DNA from: Oryzias latipes
Lineage: Eukaryota; Chordata; Actinopteri; Beloniformes; Adrianichthyidae
Length of the DNA stretch: 64,000 nucleotides
Reading direction: 5' to 3'
Assembly: GCF_002234675.1 (NCBI RefSeq)
Contig: NC_019871.2
Span: forward strand, 14,354,331 to 14,418,330
Below are positions 25,016 to 39,289 of the stretch, in pieces; the first letter of the stretch is position 1; each line of letters opens with the position of its first letter. The position numbers were made by a program, and so were the translations under genes. The notes under the pieces were generated by a model. The model was given only the letters and a program-made list of their open reading frames with translations. It searched no databases and had not been told where the DNA came from.

Positions 25016-28000
25016 AAACAGATTTTCTTGGACTATATAGGTATTTGGATGATTAAAGTTTTACTAAAATGTTTTTTAAAGTTGGAGGAATTTTTTTATG
25101 TTCAGTAATTTTAATGAATTTATTGAAGAAGAGTTTTGACTTTTGCTGAAAACTAAAAAATGCAGTGCTGGAATTTGTTGTAAAGGTGACACTGTTATGC
25201 TAGAAACTGGTCATTCTAAATCAACCAATCTTGGAAATAAGTAAGACCTTGAGAAAATGAAAAAATATTGTTTATAATCAAGAAAAGATTTATCAATAAA
25301 GATACAAGAGCTAGAGCCTATTCAAAGTCCCTTCCCTTTAAATTACAATGGACATAAAGCATGAATGGAAACAGGAAGTCTCGTGGGCACAGCACACCTC
25401 CACAGGACGTTTAACAACAAGGTCAGAAAAGAAGACGAGATGCACACACATAGATGGCTGTGTGTGTGTGTTTGTGTGTGTGAGACAGCATCTTATAAGC
25501 TAGTATGAATTCATTGTCTGGCTCAAGGACACAAACATCCATAGTCACTCTGGAAACTACTACAACCACAGCACAGATTCATTCAGTAATTCAGGATGAT
25601 GCAGAGAGGCGGAGGGAGAGGTAGTAGGGACGCTCACACAAACACTCAGAGATGCATACATAGACTTGTAGATCAATTTAAATGGCTTGGAGCAGACTGG
25701 AAAACCCTTGATGCTTATTGGTTCACATAAGTGATTCATTTGTTTTCTCAGTCTCTCTTGAGGACACCATCAGCTCTGTCCAAATTACAGTCAGAACTTT
25801 AATAAAGAATATTAAAAAATATAAAAAAAAGAAACATAAAAAAAATAGATTTGCCTCTTTTTGGGTGAATATTGTTATTTCTCTTCTATCGTTCAACACA
25901 TTTTTAGAAGAAGCCAAAAGTATAAAAATAAAAATAATTAGCCAAATTTGGTGAGCACTATGTTGTATAATACGAAAAAATAGATCCTTATGGATATTAA
26001 TATTCAAAAAAGCAAGTATCATATCTCTGAATCTGCTAACTGTGTGAAAATCCCTAAAAATTGGAAATTGAAAAAAATGAAACCACAGTAAATGGAAAAG
26101 TTTAATTAGATAATTTTAAAATAAAATACAAATGAGGATAAGGACTCTGATGTTATATATGCATCACCTTTATGCCAACAACAGTGAAGGAATGTTATTA
26201 CTTTTAAATTTATACAAATGTTAAGATGACTAGAGAGAGCAATATTTAAATAGGTAGAAAAGGATCCCCCCAAGATAGATTTTTTAGTTTGTACATTTTT
26301 TTCTCTCTTTAACATTGAAGGACTTGAAAAAAGAAAAATAACGTAAGACATTTCATGTCTCTCAGCTGCATGCCCATAAACATATTCAATTTAAAATCCA
26401 ATTCTAACATCTTTTGATCTTTTTAAAATTTGTTTCCAGTGGTCTCTTAAGTACGACTTTAAGGCAAAATTAAAAAAGTTGTCACATTTTCTAGGACATA
26501 TTATTTGCAGAGCAGAAGTGGTTTCTTAGAAATTCACCTCTGTCTTATGGGGAGGTCTGTTGGCATTGGTTAAGTCTGCCCCCATTTCCCATCTCCTGTT
26601 GTTTGTTCCACTCTCTCCTGCTGGCTTACAATCCTATCCAGTTGAACAGTTTTGAGCCAGAAACCATCTTAACAAGGAAAATTAAGAAGTACATGGATCT
26701 ATTTGTCTCTAAGTGGATCCATCAGAAAGGAGCATTTTTTTTCTCTATAAATCACAACAGTTTCGACAAAGAAATCCTCAGAAATGCCAAATTTAAGCTT
26801 AATTTTCTTCATTACGCCCTTAAAATGTATTTTCTATAACAATTTTCTATGAAAAAGTTGTTTAAAGCATTACCAATCGATTACTGAGACGTGACATACT
26901 ACGTTCTCTAACACACTTACAGATCCCAACTACAAAGAAAATCTATATTCTACCAGTCCTAAATTTGAGTTTGTTTGTTTTTTTTGGTAAAATATTGAAT
27001 ACTGAATTCATTCTTTGACTACTCAGACCCAAATTTAAATATATTCAATTGGAATGTAAAAACAAGGATAAAAAGGTTTGCATGGTAGAATTTCTTTCCA
27101 CCCACAATTAAAAATAATTCTAAGCTATGGTTAAAAAAAAAAAAAAAAACTTCCATTCAAACTCTTCCTTGGTTTATATTCCTAATAAGTGCGTCTGCTC
27201 TTGTTTTTTCAGTGTGCCTATACTTTAGACGCATGTCTTGTTTTTAGAGTCATTTTTTAATAACGGAACTTTTTTGTTTTATCGTTTTTTAAGCAAATAA
27301 GCCTCATATTTAGTATTTAATCCCCAACTTCTCTTTATTCATAGTTAAAATGTTTCATGTAGCCTGTAAGTATATATTTGTTTGCACTAAACTGACAAGA
27401 GATGAGCATCAGTCTTTCTCCAATAAAACTTTTCAATGAAAATATCAGATTTCTGTGATGTTCCTTTTGTGCATGATCACATAATGGTTTGACACTGTTA
27501 ATTTTAAAGAGAAGGAAAAAAAGAGCATTTAGACAAACATTCATGGTGTTGTGGTTTACATACAGCCCTGTCTAATCTGAATAGGCCCAAAATGTTGACA
27601 GATATGATTAATTTACATCTAGGATAATTAATTTGTAACACATGCGATTTTGGAACTGTAACATGGTAAGGTTACAGGTTACTGATGAATAACAAGGACA
27701 AATAATCTGTTACACAGTACAGCTTTTAAGTCACTTCCACAATAGTACTTTGAATATTAGAGGTTTGTGCACATGTGTGGTCAGAAATAACAGGAAACTT
27801 GCTCTTCATGCTGACACAAACCTGTTCATGTGATTGGCTCTTCAAAGTAAACATGCAGTCCACTTTTTTCTACAAACAGCGGTGCTCTCTGTACGACTAA
27901 ACATGAAAAAATAAAAACGCTGAGAACTCCACGACTTTAAACCTAAACAGGAACACCTGCAGCTCACTCCCCAGCCTGCTTGATCGTCATGACGAGCAGC

Positions 28001-31000
28001 TGCTCTGCATGCAAACTGTTTACACTAGAATGAAGATGGGTGGGAGAGATTCTGCTGATGCAGGAGGACTTGAGAGGAGAAGATTAGGGTAACACAAGAT
28101 ACCTTTTATGAAATGAGGATCCTGAAACAAGAGTGACAAAAAAATGACCAATTACGATGAAGTGATCTGTATTTGTCTTTACTTCAGAGTCCCAATTTTA
28201 ACCCCTAAACTAACAAATGTGGTGCAACTTCAGTGATTTATCTTGTTCAGACATATAGACAAATTAAGTTATTTCAAGATACACCTTTAAATTAAAAAGG
28301 TGAACATTTTTTAAAATGTCCCATACTCAATAAAATGTAATGATATAACTTGTTTGAGTTCAAGCAATGAATGTTCCCTTTTGGTGCTGAAACAAGAATC
28401 TTTACAAAGTGATGCCATCAGCACAAAAAACTTCATACACAGACTGTTTATTTTGGTGAAATTTTCAAATCTTTAAATTTTTCTTCAATTATTTGAGCTC
28501 TGAGTTGTCTGGCAGTTTAAGCACACCTGTCTAAAAGAAGTTTTTTATAAAAACACCCCACACAACTGAGCCCAGTTTTACCAGTAATATGAGCACAAAT
28601 GACTCTAAACTTGATAGTGTAAAAAAGATATGGTCATAAAACAGATCACAGCTTCAAGGATTGCGTATTTAAGCGTATTTCGCTGATCTGTTATTTTCAT
28701 TTTTAGAATTTAGTGGATTAGTATAGCAGCTTGAGTTTTGCTTTGTGTCTCCATCTATTTTTTCATCTCACACGTGGTTGGTGTAAAAATAACACTGCTA
28801 AGCCACTGCTGTACAGTTTGATTATTAACCATTGCATATGTGTTTGCGCATGTTTTACGTCTGAGTCTAAGTAAGGATTTATTGAAATGATCTTTTTTCA
28901 TTTTAAGGTCATTTTTTAACCTATACCTTTCTGTTCTTTTGTATTTGGGATCTCCATAAACCAACAACAACAACAACAACATTAACAATAGGTACTATAC
29001 AATTTTGGATTAAAATATTACTTATTTAAGATTCAGAGGACATCAAAAAGTGAGAAATCTGTGGAAAATGCTGCTTGGGATCAGTGTCTAACTTTGCTCA
29101 GTAGCATGTGGTTCTTATGTGGACAAATCAAAGTAAACAAACTTCTATCGGGGAATTAAACATGAATATAGACATTTTTAATGTGGTTAATAAAAAAAAT
29201 AACATTAAATTAGAGCACAATTTTAAACTATAACTCAAATGAACTCCAAAATTCACATGTGATCTTCAACCTCCATCTACAAATCATGGACCCACTTGTT
29301 ATGAACTCAGAATTAGGGGTTAAGGGGTTGAGTTTGAGTTACAATGATTAAACTCAAAGTAAAAAAACGGAAACTGTTCAGCACAGAGGCGTGGACTCCA
29401 CTCTACACAGATGATTTTGTTTTGATCCCACGGGGAGGTTAGGGCTTTGATTTTTAGATGTTTTGTGCACTGTTCCTTGCTGGCTCATCTGGGAGGTTCA
29501 AATGTCTTCAGACAGCTGCAGAACATGCTCATATTCCTTTCTTGAGAGAGTGTGATAAAAGACAAGTGTTCTTTCACACATAAAATACAGATATGGGCCC
29601 ACAATTCCTGACAGGACAGTCCAGCTGCGGTCAGAGTCTGTGTGTGATCACACCACCTAGCATACCTTTGTTTTAATGCATACATCTGCATTTGTGTGGA
29701 CTGAAATGGTTGATGTGGAATTTGGGAATGGCTAGCCTCTGTTGGGGATTTTTCTTGCCTGGGTATGTTAGAGACTTTTTTTTAATTCTTCTCTAAGTTT
29801 CTGTTAGTCAGATGTGCAGAGGTCAAACAACTGCTGACCTTCACAATCCACACGTGTCCAACGCTGTGCGGTTCAGTCTTTCCTTAGAGCATGACACAGC
29901 TTGTTGGGCTTCACATACGTTCCACTTCCACCTTCTGCATAAGTGCAGATATACCGTAGATAAATAAATAAATGAGATTTGACTTTTTATGTATGTTTTC
30001 CTTGGTGTCATTGGTCAATTGTACTGCTATGACTTAAATAAATGACTTCTTGTCACTATCTCTGGCAGGATTTTCCTGTCTAAACCTACTGTACAGCTGT
30101 GTCCGTTGATATCTGCAGTGAACAGAACAGGACCAAGAATGCAAAACTGGAATTTCTACAACAGGAAAATGGCACTTGTGTCTTTTGGTTTCTTTAGTAG
30201 TCTCCTCTCGCATTCTTAGCCCCTGCTGGATGGAAAAGATATGGTGAAATAAGTTTTAAAAATTCTCTAAACAAAGATTTTGCCAAAAACATGTGACATT
30301 AAAAGTGGCAGAAATCATCAAACTGGTATTTATCTAAGACGTTTAGGAGGAGTACACTAAACGAAGAAGGAAAAAGAGCTTTACTTGTTATCTAGCCTCA
30401 CTGTTTATCCAGATTCCTACTCACAGATAGCATCAGCAAATAAGCTGCGACTAAGTCGACGTGCTTTGGACTGAGCCAAAACTGACCCTTTGCCTCTGTG
30501 AACATACACACATGCATAACATACACACATGCACACAATTCTGCTGTTCTCTGCATTCCTCTCTGCTATAAACACACTACTGGTGGGGCCAAAGAAAAAC
30601 AAAAGCTAAATAATACAAATGCATGGTTTATTTTTAGTCATGGGAGACTCTGTATTTATGATCACTAAATACAAACATGACAAATGCATGTCCATCCGTG
30701 AAGTATCTCACTTAGGAAATGAGAAAAGTGTTAATCAAATCCCACCATCTTATGTGTAAACTCAACATTCTATTTTACAGGGCCTCTACCTTTTGAATAA
30801 AATTCAACATGTTTTCATTAATATTACCACCAGGTGTATATTTTAATGAGAAAAAGAATTATACCCTTTAAAGGACACCAATAAAGAATTATATAAATGT
30901 ATGTCAATGCTTTAATTTTACATTTTACAATAAACATTGTGTAAAAATCAAAAGTTTGCTATATTATACGTCCCTGAAGTTGCTCTCTCTGCCTCCCTAA

Positions 31001-31169
31001 ACTGGGCATATATCAGGAGGATGTTCAGTTTGGCATCTGATTGTGAGCCACGAGGCCACAAAAAGCAAGGCAGCAGGCTGCACGGCTCTGTTCATCCTTA
31101 CTTGGTGATTAGCATTTATTTTTTACTTACTATAGCAAATACTTTTACTTTGTTCTCACTTTTACCCTA
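25016..31169. other. Gene-free AT-rich DNA
   Basis: No exon, RNA gene or complete mobile element was recognised. A less AT-biased block at 27820-28090 contains GATTGGCTC, ATGCAAAC and CAGCTGCTC and might be regulatory, but this rests on motifs only. Confidence 0.4.
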
Positions 31170-31245
31170 AAACAGCTGAGAATGGCTCCAGTAACCCCAT
31201 GACAATGCACAGGACCAAATAGGAATAGAAGATAGATGGATGAAT
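31170..31245 (+). repeat. LINE 3'-end scrap with GATG-like tail
   Basis: AGCTGAGAATGGCTCCAGTAACCCCATGAC followed by a tail of GATAGATGGATGAATGGATC matches the form of a very common fish repeat end (ending in GATG units), probably the 3' end of an RTE/Rex3-like LINE. It is strongly decayed. Confidence 0.45.
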
Positions 31246-31476
31246 GGATCACTAGTTCTATTTTGTTTCTTTATTTTTAAATAAAGTTTAATTTACCAAT
31301 TTATTTAAAACTTAATTTCCAAGTTATTTCAGTGAACATCATGGGTTTATCTGTCATTACCAGGCAGGTCTTACCAACTTTGACAGTACGTGTGAGAAAC
31401 GTGCAGCAGACTGATCAGAAATGGATCAAACCGGAACACACACACACACCTAAAAAGGTTTACTCTCTGCCTCTTA

Positions 31477-34133
31477 CAGTTTTTCTCAGTCACTTTAGTA
31501 CAATTCTCAGATCAGACTGAAATTCCCAAAACTATTTGTTCAATCTTCACATCATAATGTCACTTGTGCACATCATATAAGCAGATTCTCACTTCTTTGA
31601 ACAAGTTGCAATTGCTTTGGTACATCCATGCAAATGATTATGTACAATTCTCTGCTCTTTGCTACATTTTCACTTGTTTATGTCATGTTGCTCAAAATGT
31701 ATTATATAGTTCACTGTGCAATAGTCTTCTTCCTCAAAACACCTAGTCATTAGTTCATCGTATAAGTCATTAACTGCAAAATGGTTGACCAAGTTGTCAT
31801 AATGTGACAAACATATTTCTATACATCTCCATTATATGTTTTTGTCTAAATCTGTCCTGAATTGGTAAATTGCTCTCAGGTGACTTGACTTCCTCTAGCA
31901 AAGGTGCATCTCATTGACAATGAAATGGCAAGTATATACTGTATATGGCTGAAGCACAACACAATGTTCTATGTCTGACAATGGAAGGACAAGGAATTGG
32001 ACGAGGTCAACAGCCAGAGAGAAGAAGAAGAGGAAGAGGAAGAGGAGTGAGGCTGCGTGGTGGAGGAGTTATAGGGGGCAAAACCGAGGAAGAGGCCGAA
32101 GACATATACAGTACATGTTCCTGATGAGATAAGAGCCACACTTGTAGACCATGTTGTCAACCATGGGCTCACAATGGCTGAGGCTGGTAGAAGGGTGCAG
32201 CCAAATGTTAGGAGAACAACAGTGTCCTCAATCATTCAGACCTTTCGTCGAGAGAACAGGTATGTAATCTAAAATATGAACTGTTCTGTGATGTTTCATA
32301 CAATATTACAGTATTTTTACAATATGTAAAGCTTTTTGCAAGATTCAGTAAGTACTGTAAGTAGGCCTACATTTTATAAAGTGACATTTTATCTTCCTGA
32401 ATTTTGTATTTTGCATTACTGTATCTTTTCGACATAGGACTGCAAGACAACTTCACAGGGGCGGCAGAGGGCCCCTTTTCACTGCTTACGAAACAGGAGG
32501 AGGCTATTTGCATCATGGTTGTAGAAAACTATGCGATAAGACAAAGAGAGATAAAGAGTGCCATTATAGAGGACAACAACATATTTGCAAATATCCAAAC
32601 ATTCAGCATCTCAGCCAATGACAGAGTGCTGAAAGGACATCAGATAAAAATGAAGCAGCTTTACACTGTTCCATTTGAAAGAAATCGTGAAAGAGTGAAG
32701 GAACTACGCTACCAGTATGTACAGGTAAAACATGCATGGACATGCAGCAACTGTACTGCACAGTAAACACTATGTATATCTTACAACGATATACATTACA
32801 GTAAGCGGGTTTTTACACATTACACAAATCTTTACACATTTGCTATGGCTGTAGAAAAGTAATGCAATATGTGATTTATACATTTGATGTAACTCTATCT
32901 TAGCCAAAATGTAAATTCTTGTAATTCATAAAACTCATTTTGTGTCTTCTGTATATAGCGTATGATGGAACTGGAAGCAAGTGAACAGCCGCACAGCTTC
33001 ATCTACATGGATGAGGCTGGCTTCAACCTGACAAAATGTAGAAGGCGTGGCCGAAATATTATCGGCCACAGGGCTACAGCTGATGTGCCAGGCCAACGGG
33101 CCATCTGTGACAATGGTGTGCTTACTCATATTCCCATAATAGGTCTATACAACACAGAACATCTTATAACCTTTCTAGAAACTCTCTACAGAGATCTCAT
33201 CCCTGAAGAAGAGAGGGGTCAGAGTGGAGATCACCTGCCAACGTATGTGACAGTTTGGGACAATGTGAGTTTTCATCACTCCAACATCATCAGGCAATGG
33301 TTTACAGCCCACAACAGGATGCGGATGGAGTTCATTTCACCCTACTCTCCATTCCTTAACCCTATTGAGGAATTTTTCTCAGCATGGAGATGGAAAGTTT
33401 ATGATCGCCAGCCACATACACAAATGACCCTCCTGGCTGCCATGGATGCAGCGTGTGATGACATCACAGCAGACGCCTGAAGAGGCTGGATAAGACACTC
33501 TAAAAGATTCTTTCCACGCTGCATTGCAAGAGAGGATATTTGCTGTGATGTGGATGAGAATTTGTGGCCTAACATACAAGAACGACAAGAGGTGTAGGAA
33601 GACCACACCAATTCCTACTGCCTGTACTGTTGTACAGAATATTGTCCTATCTTTTTTTTCCCTTTGTGTTACTGTTTGCAGTGGGTTTTTTCTATGATGG
33701 TATGACATGGTCTGTCAACAAATTACAATATGAACAATAAAAGTGTAAATGTGAATCTTGTCCAGTCACTTGCAATCAAACAAAAAAGGTGTAACTTACA
33801 TTTTACAATAATTGGCATCAAAACTTTAGCCATAGTTTACATCAGAACCTCCCTCTGAAGTACACAGTTATATTGACAACATGACTAAGTTATTTGACTT
33901 TCTTGTTCGTAGACAATGACATAACGACTTGACATTCTGATGGCACTGACATGTTCAATGACATAAAGACTTCTCTTTGAGAGATGAACTAAAGATTTTG
34001 AGCAAGTTACAGGCTTTTGCAAGAAATCCATAGTGTTTTGCTGTTTGTACACATTGTTTTGAGAAATGCACACACGAATTTGCAAACTTCAATTCTGATC
34101 TGAGAATTGTACTAAAGCGACTGAGAAAAACTG
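31477..34133 (+). mobile_element. IS630/Tc1-mariner-superfamily transposon, full length
   Basis: The element is bounded by 40 bp terminal inverted repeats (31477-31516 and 34094-34133) that begin CAGTTTTTCTCAGTC and differ at one position. TA is present on both sides (31475-31476 and 34134-34135), the target duplication of this superfamily. Inside lies a decayed transposase gene split by two introns and followed by AATAAA at 33736-33741. The well-matched ends but broken gene suggest a fairly young element that can no longer move itself. Confidence 0.88.
31981..33597 (+). pseudogene. Broken three-exon IS630-like DDE transposase
   Basis: Exon 1 is 31981-32259 (donor GTATGT), exon 2 32438-32724 (acceptor CATAG, donor GTAAAA), exon 3 32959-33597 (acceptor TATAG). 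Exon 1 gives an Arg/Gly-rich N-terminus, then VPDEIRATLVDHVVNHG with a helix-turn-helix-like region. Exon 3 carries the catalytic DDE domain: the first Asp in FIYMDEAGF, the second in VTVWDNVSFHH and the Glu in SPFLNPIEEFF. Decay: two frameshifts around 32050-32116, one near 32490-32510, a small in-frame-looking loss near GQR-AICDNGV (about 33095), and an in-frame TGA at 33478-33480 before a still readable tail GWIRHSKRFFPRCIARE. The family name comes from the DDE pattern and TA target; it cuts and pastes DNA at TA. Confidence 0.85.
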
Positions 34134-34135
34134 TA

Positions 34136-37100
34136 ATCAGCAGGTGTGTTGAGGTCAGACCGTTAATAAAACTTGCCCAGAGGAGAGGAAACACTCCACC
34201 CTGCCACACTTAATATTGTCCACAATTTGTATCTTCCTGGTGTAATTTAGGTACAGTAAAAAATGACATCCTGTCCTCCTTCTAAGATGAATTTGGCTAA
34301 AATGAAGACCCATTATGATCAGCTGATTTCTGTCTGTCGTGATTTTACACACACAGGCGTTCACACACCCACACACAAACGCACGCGCCTGCACACTAGC
34401 ACAAACACAGGATAAAACAGGACAATCCAATTTTGCAAATGGGTTTAGATAAGGACCCTGCATATTGATAAATGAGGGGATACCACCTGCATTATGATAT
34501 GACACCACCAAGCTTCAAGCAGAGAGAGGGTAGTTTTGAGAACCTGAGTTAATACTAATGTAATGACTGCATTATAATAATGCAATAGCTGTCTGATGAG
34601 AAAAGAAAAAGGCTCTGATCATTGATATTATGATGTGGGCACTATGAGACACACGTCCTTCATTCATCTTTTTTGTCTCTTTTTCCGCTGCTCTCTTTGT
34701 GTGACAGAGGAGTGTGACAGAAAAGAGCAGACAAAGTCGGGTTACCCTAGTAATTTAGGAGGACGGAAGTATCTTGGACGGGCAGTCCCTCCCCCCAGTG
34801 CAGCAAGAGTCCCACTTATGATTCACCAGCCAGCACGAATAAAGGTTGGTGACCCCAATTTGAGTAAGCCAGGAGGAGGAGCAGGAGAAGAAGGCTGATG
34901 AAGAATGGGGGATAAAAAGGCGGAGGGTGCTGTGATGCCTGCGTCAGTGGCACTTGCTAATAGGCAGATGTCCTTGTCTCTGAACAAGTGAAACTATGTC
35001 TCTTGGGAAAAAGAATAAAAGAATAAGAGGAGGAGAAGAAGTAAAGAAAATAAATTAAGCACATATTGAGATTGCAGTCTGGTGAGGCGTTTTGTGTTGG
35101 ATGCGACTCCATGTCTAAGTGACGCTTAAAGCAATCAGCTGCAGGACTGCAAGCCTCTTGTGGAAATGATGTTTTGATGAAGACTAAAAGAAATACGGAG
35201 TGAGAACAGAGAGTGCCAAATGGCTCATTCCTAATTTCACTGAGCTGGTTGGGGAGAATGAGTTAAAAAAAAGAATACGATTTTCCCCTTACATTACAAT
35301 TGTGAGTAAAATTTTTAGTTTGGATTCACTCAGTTGTCTGACTTTGTCAGCATAAAAATACAAATTTGTTAAACAAAACAAACAAAACTGTCATTTTGTT
35401 CAGCTCTAAAACTATTGTTGAATTGACTTTGACATGCATTTCAAACTTGAAAAGAATTTTTGGGCTGTGAAAGATTCTTCCCAGAGCCAATACACGGACA
35501 GTTGTCCATACTTTTGCATGTCCTTAACTGTTCCTGCTGCAACTCAAGGCACCTGTAGAGTATTTAGCTGATTAGATCAACCAGTCAATGTGCAGAGCCA
35601 CTTATAAGAGGCACGGAGAGAAGAGTGGATGCCCACAACTCTTTTAACCTGGACTCCAAATTTTCATTCATCTGAATTAAAAATTTATCCGATTTCTAAT
35701 TCGATGTCCTTTTATCCAGCAACAGTCGTTGTCTTTTGGTTTTGGATAATATCATGCTGATTTGTTCCTGGAAAGCGAATTCTTCCCAGCATTTATCCAC
35801 CTTTATTTGTATGTTTTGTAGCTGGAATCATACATGCTTAAATAAATAGCAGGTAGACAGAAGTCATATAAGACCCCAGAGATTCATTGCTTTTCCAAGG
35901 AAACTACTTTATTTTTTCTTGCAGCAGTGAAGAGCAGCAGCAACATGTTGTTTCATGTCACAGAGGCATTAATTCCCAAAATAAAAAAACATACTGGTTA
36001 CAGCTATCTACGGATGTGTTTTTTAAAGAACGGATGGGCGGAGTTTGCAAAAGTAATGTAAAGTTTGTAAGTTATGTCACTTTTCAATGTTCATTGTTCT
36101 GTGAAATAAATCCAATTACCTGTTACCACGTAGACCAGGATTTTTTTGTGATTGCGTTTGCAATGTAAATCCATCTATCTGATTTTTGTGGGCATTTAAA
36201 CATGCTCATTGTTTTGATAAGGAAAGAAATGCAACTGTGTTGGTCTGTGAGGACAGGTAAGACAGGGTACACTGTACATTTTGTCTGTAATGTATATTAG
36301 TTGAGCTAATCAGTGCTACTAAAAACAAACACATAGGAGGGGGGCATGAAGCTGCTTTTGAAGCTCCTATCATCACCCTGACAAATTCGTTCATTTGCTT
36401 ACGTCCCTCTTTGTTGTCATCTTATTTTTTATGAGATAAACCTCCCTGATTTTTGGGAGTGAGACCAAAATAACAAAAAAGGACAGTGTGGACCACCCGA
36501 TAAATTCAGCTAAATGTTGGTTCATGTGACCAAAAAGTTGAGCTTTTTCTGTGTGACCCTTTTAACTTCCGTCTGTGCATGCAGTTCAATAATTTTCACA
36601 TGAAGAAGATTTTTTTAGGTCTATGTTTCTTTGTGTAACTTTACTGGACTGGATATCTGTCACCTGTCAAACCACTTCAGATTAAGAGATATGTCCTCCT
36701 TTTATGTAAAATATCCTAATTTCACAACAGACAAAAACACACAACCTACCTGATTCCAAATACGTTTTTCTTCTTAAAGGGTTAGGTTTAATGTCACAGA
36801 ATCAAGATTTTTTGTGTGTTCAATGACAACTGGCTGTGAAATTCCCAGCACAGTGATGTTTAGCTTGTTTGTTCCTCATATTTACCCATTTTGAACAAGA
36901 TGAGGGTTTAGTTAAGCTTCAATTCAGACAAGATGCCAACTAGGATCTTGTCTTCCTGTTTGACCTTCCTGCAACCAATTAAACTGTATGCATTTTTAAG
37001 TTAAAGTAGCCGCACTCAAATATATTGTCATGGCCCTGAATGGGCATCATCCTACAAGAGACATGAAAGCATAGATCTTGTAGAACTCCACAAACCAAAC

Positions 37101-38265
37101 CACAACAAAAACAAAACACGTTGAGCTTCCTGCAGTGAGAAAAGAAGGTCCATGAAGGCCACACCAGGCAGCTTTTATGTGGTTTTCACAAGATGCAGTC
37201 AGTCAAACAAACTAATTATTTGGTTTACCGACACCAGTAAAGAGGAAGAAGGTTATAACAGACTTGTACCAAGACAGATGTGGATATTACCCACAGCTGC
37301 TAAACATTTTTGGTGAGAACTATTGTTAGTCAGGAACAAAGTCCTCAAGTGGACACATCTGCTTGGTACCAATGATTGGCTACCTCTGATGAATCTGTCC
37401 AAGCAGGACCAAATATCAGGCTGCCCTGTGGCTCATAGACAATAATTAGTCGCATCTTCCTGTGTTTATTCCTTCAGGAAAGGGAGTGGACCATAATGGA
37501 GTCCAAAAGCTTACACATTAAAGAAGATAACTTTAATCTTTTTTTTAATTAGCACTTCCCTTCTCCTCCCAAATCCTCAAATGTCTTCCTGTCTAGACTT
37601 CTGCTGGGCACTGTAAGTGTCCTCTTTCCCATGTGATGCTCTGCTGTCAAGTTGATCACATGATCACCTCTTGTGTCCATCTCTGTTGGTAGCAGTCATG
37701 GGAAAAGGGCAGCAATAAAGCAATAATAGAGCAGCAGTAAAGCACATGTGCAGAGGTTTTGCAAAAATTCTGCTCTTTTACCCTCTTTTCATAGTTCAGA
37801 TGTTATAGTTTGTCATACGTTTCTGCCAGCTTTACTGGCACTTCCATTCCTGCATTTTGGGTCCTATTCCACTTATCCCTCCCACACAATTTTGCTTAAA
37901 TAAAATTTATGTTATAAAATGGTACTCATACAAATGGGGATGTTTTCTTGTACAGTGTATCCTTTCTTTCTCCAAATAAAACATCTCTAGCCTTACAGTC
38001 TTCAAAGACAGTAAACATGGTGATGCTCCTCTTTAAATCTTTAAATAAATTTTATTATTTCTTTTTGGTTGGCATTATTTTTTCATGGGCACATTTATTT
38101 TAAATAAAAGTGATAACAACTGGGGTTTTTTTTTGGCTTTGAGCTTAAATTTCTTATGTATTTCTTAGACCTTAACCCTTGCATCACTTGTGAAATAGAG
38201 CTGAATGAACAAACGAAAGGTTTTTTAATTCAAAGGCTTCCACATTGAGACGATTTCTCGTACTT
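34136..38265. other. Gene-free stretch
   Basis: No supported gene. Two TATA-like sites with a purine-rich start region follow at 34911-34930 (GGGGATAAAAAGGCGG) and 35600-35625 (CCACTTATAAGAGGC); neither is followed by a recognisable exon. Simple CA-rich sequence at 34350-34400. Confidence 0.4.
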
Positions 38266-38267
38266 GA

Positions 38268-38416
38268 GTACCATATTTTTAGGAATATAATTCGTGTTTA
38301 ATTTTTTACATAGTTTGGCCAGGGGTGCAACTCATGAAGGAGCAACTGCAGTTCTGTCTTCTCTGTTATGCATTTTTTTGGCTCCTGCGACTTATAATCT
38401 TGAAAATATGGTGGCT
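38268..38416. mobile_element. Short MITE with imperfect terminal inverted repeats
   Basis: The left end ACCATATTTTTAGGAATATAA pairs imperfectly with the right end TTATAATCTTGAAAATATGGT. The pattern of a CCATATTTTC end followed by a TATAAGTCGC-like segment (CTGCGACTTATAATC) is a familiar vertebrate MITE form. Superfamily not assigned. Confidence 0.55.
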
Positions 38417-39289
38417 CTTTCACTATAGTTATCTTTTTAGGACTTTAATCTTTTACTTAAAACTTTAATGAAGTGAAGTCACCCTGACTATAGCACAATT
38501 ATTAGCTCTTTTCACTCCATGTGGGAGAACAGTAATGTGCATATGTATGTAAAAATGGTCTTTTATTCATTTATTTATAGTTGCTTTAAATATCAGAAAT
38601 CTTGTGATTTTGATCCATGAATTTATTTGAATCACTGTTATTGTAAACTAAAGGATTACATCTAAAGCTGTGATCTACTGTATATACAGAACATTTATTT
38701 ACCTTTAGTATTTTAACTACATATTTAATATCTAATATCTTAATATCTATGTTATATTACTTATATTATATACGTTCCCATGTTTACTTTGCTTAATTAC
38801 TTAGAGATTTACACTATACTTGGGATTGTGGTCTGCAGTCCAGTCTCAAGTCTAGCAAAACTATGAATCCCACAACATAAATATGATTATTCAACAGTGA
38901 CTACAATGATTCACACAAAACATAAAAAGTAAATGTTCCTTGTAATTAAGGGTAAAAAAATTCATTTTGTTTTGGATTTCACAATATTTGCTAAAACACA
39001 GGCTGTTGGCACAGCACAAACCTTTCAGTTGCAAAATTGTATGTAAGTGGGTTGATTTTAAAACTGTCTTCATCCACTGGACTCGAGCACTCACTGCTCA
39101 CTCCTGAAGGTACCAAATATTTTTTAAGTTACTACAACATTAGTTATTCCAGTGTGGCTGTGAGTCTGACTGCTGTAGCTTGTCATAAATGGGAAAAGAT
39201 AGAAAGGCCACTAACAAATCAACAGCAGACTGGATCTTCTTTGACTGTGTCTTTTCAGGATCACCTCACTGAGTCTTCTGCCCCCTTCT

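Noticed and set aside
32404..32766. 120-residue frame as an independent gene
   Set aside because: It is exon 2 of the IS630-like transposase extended into both introns.
34635..34898. 87-residue frame near a TATA-like site
   Set aside because: No family match; Pro/Gly-rich end arises from GGAGGAGGAG sequence.
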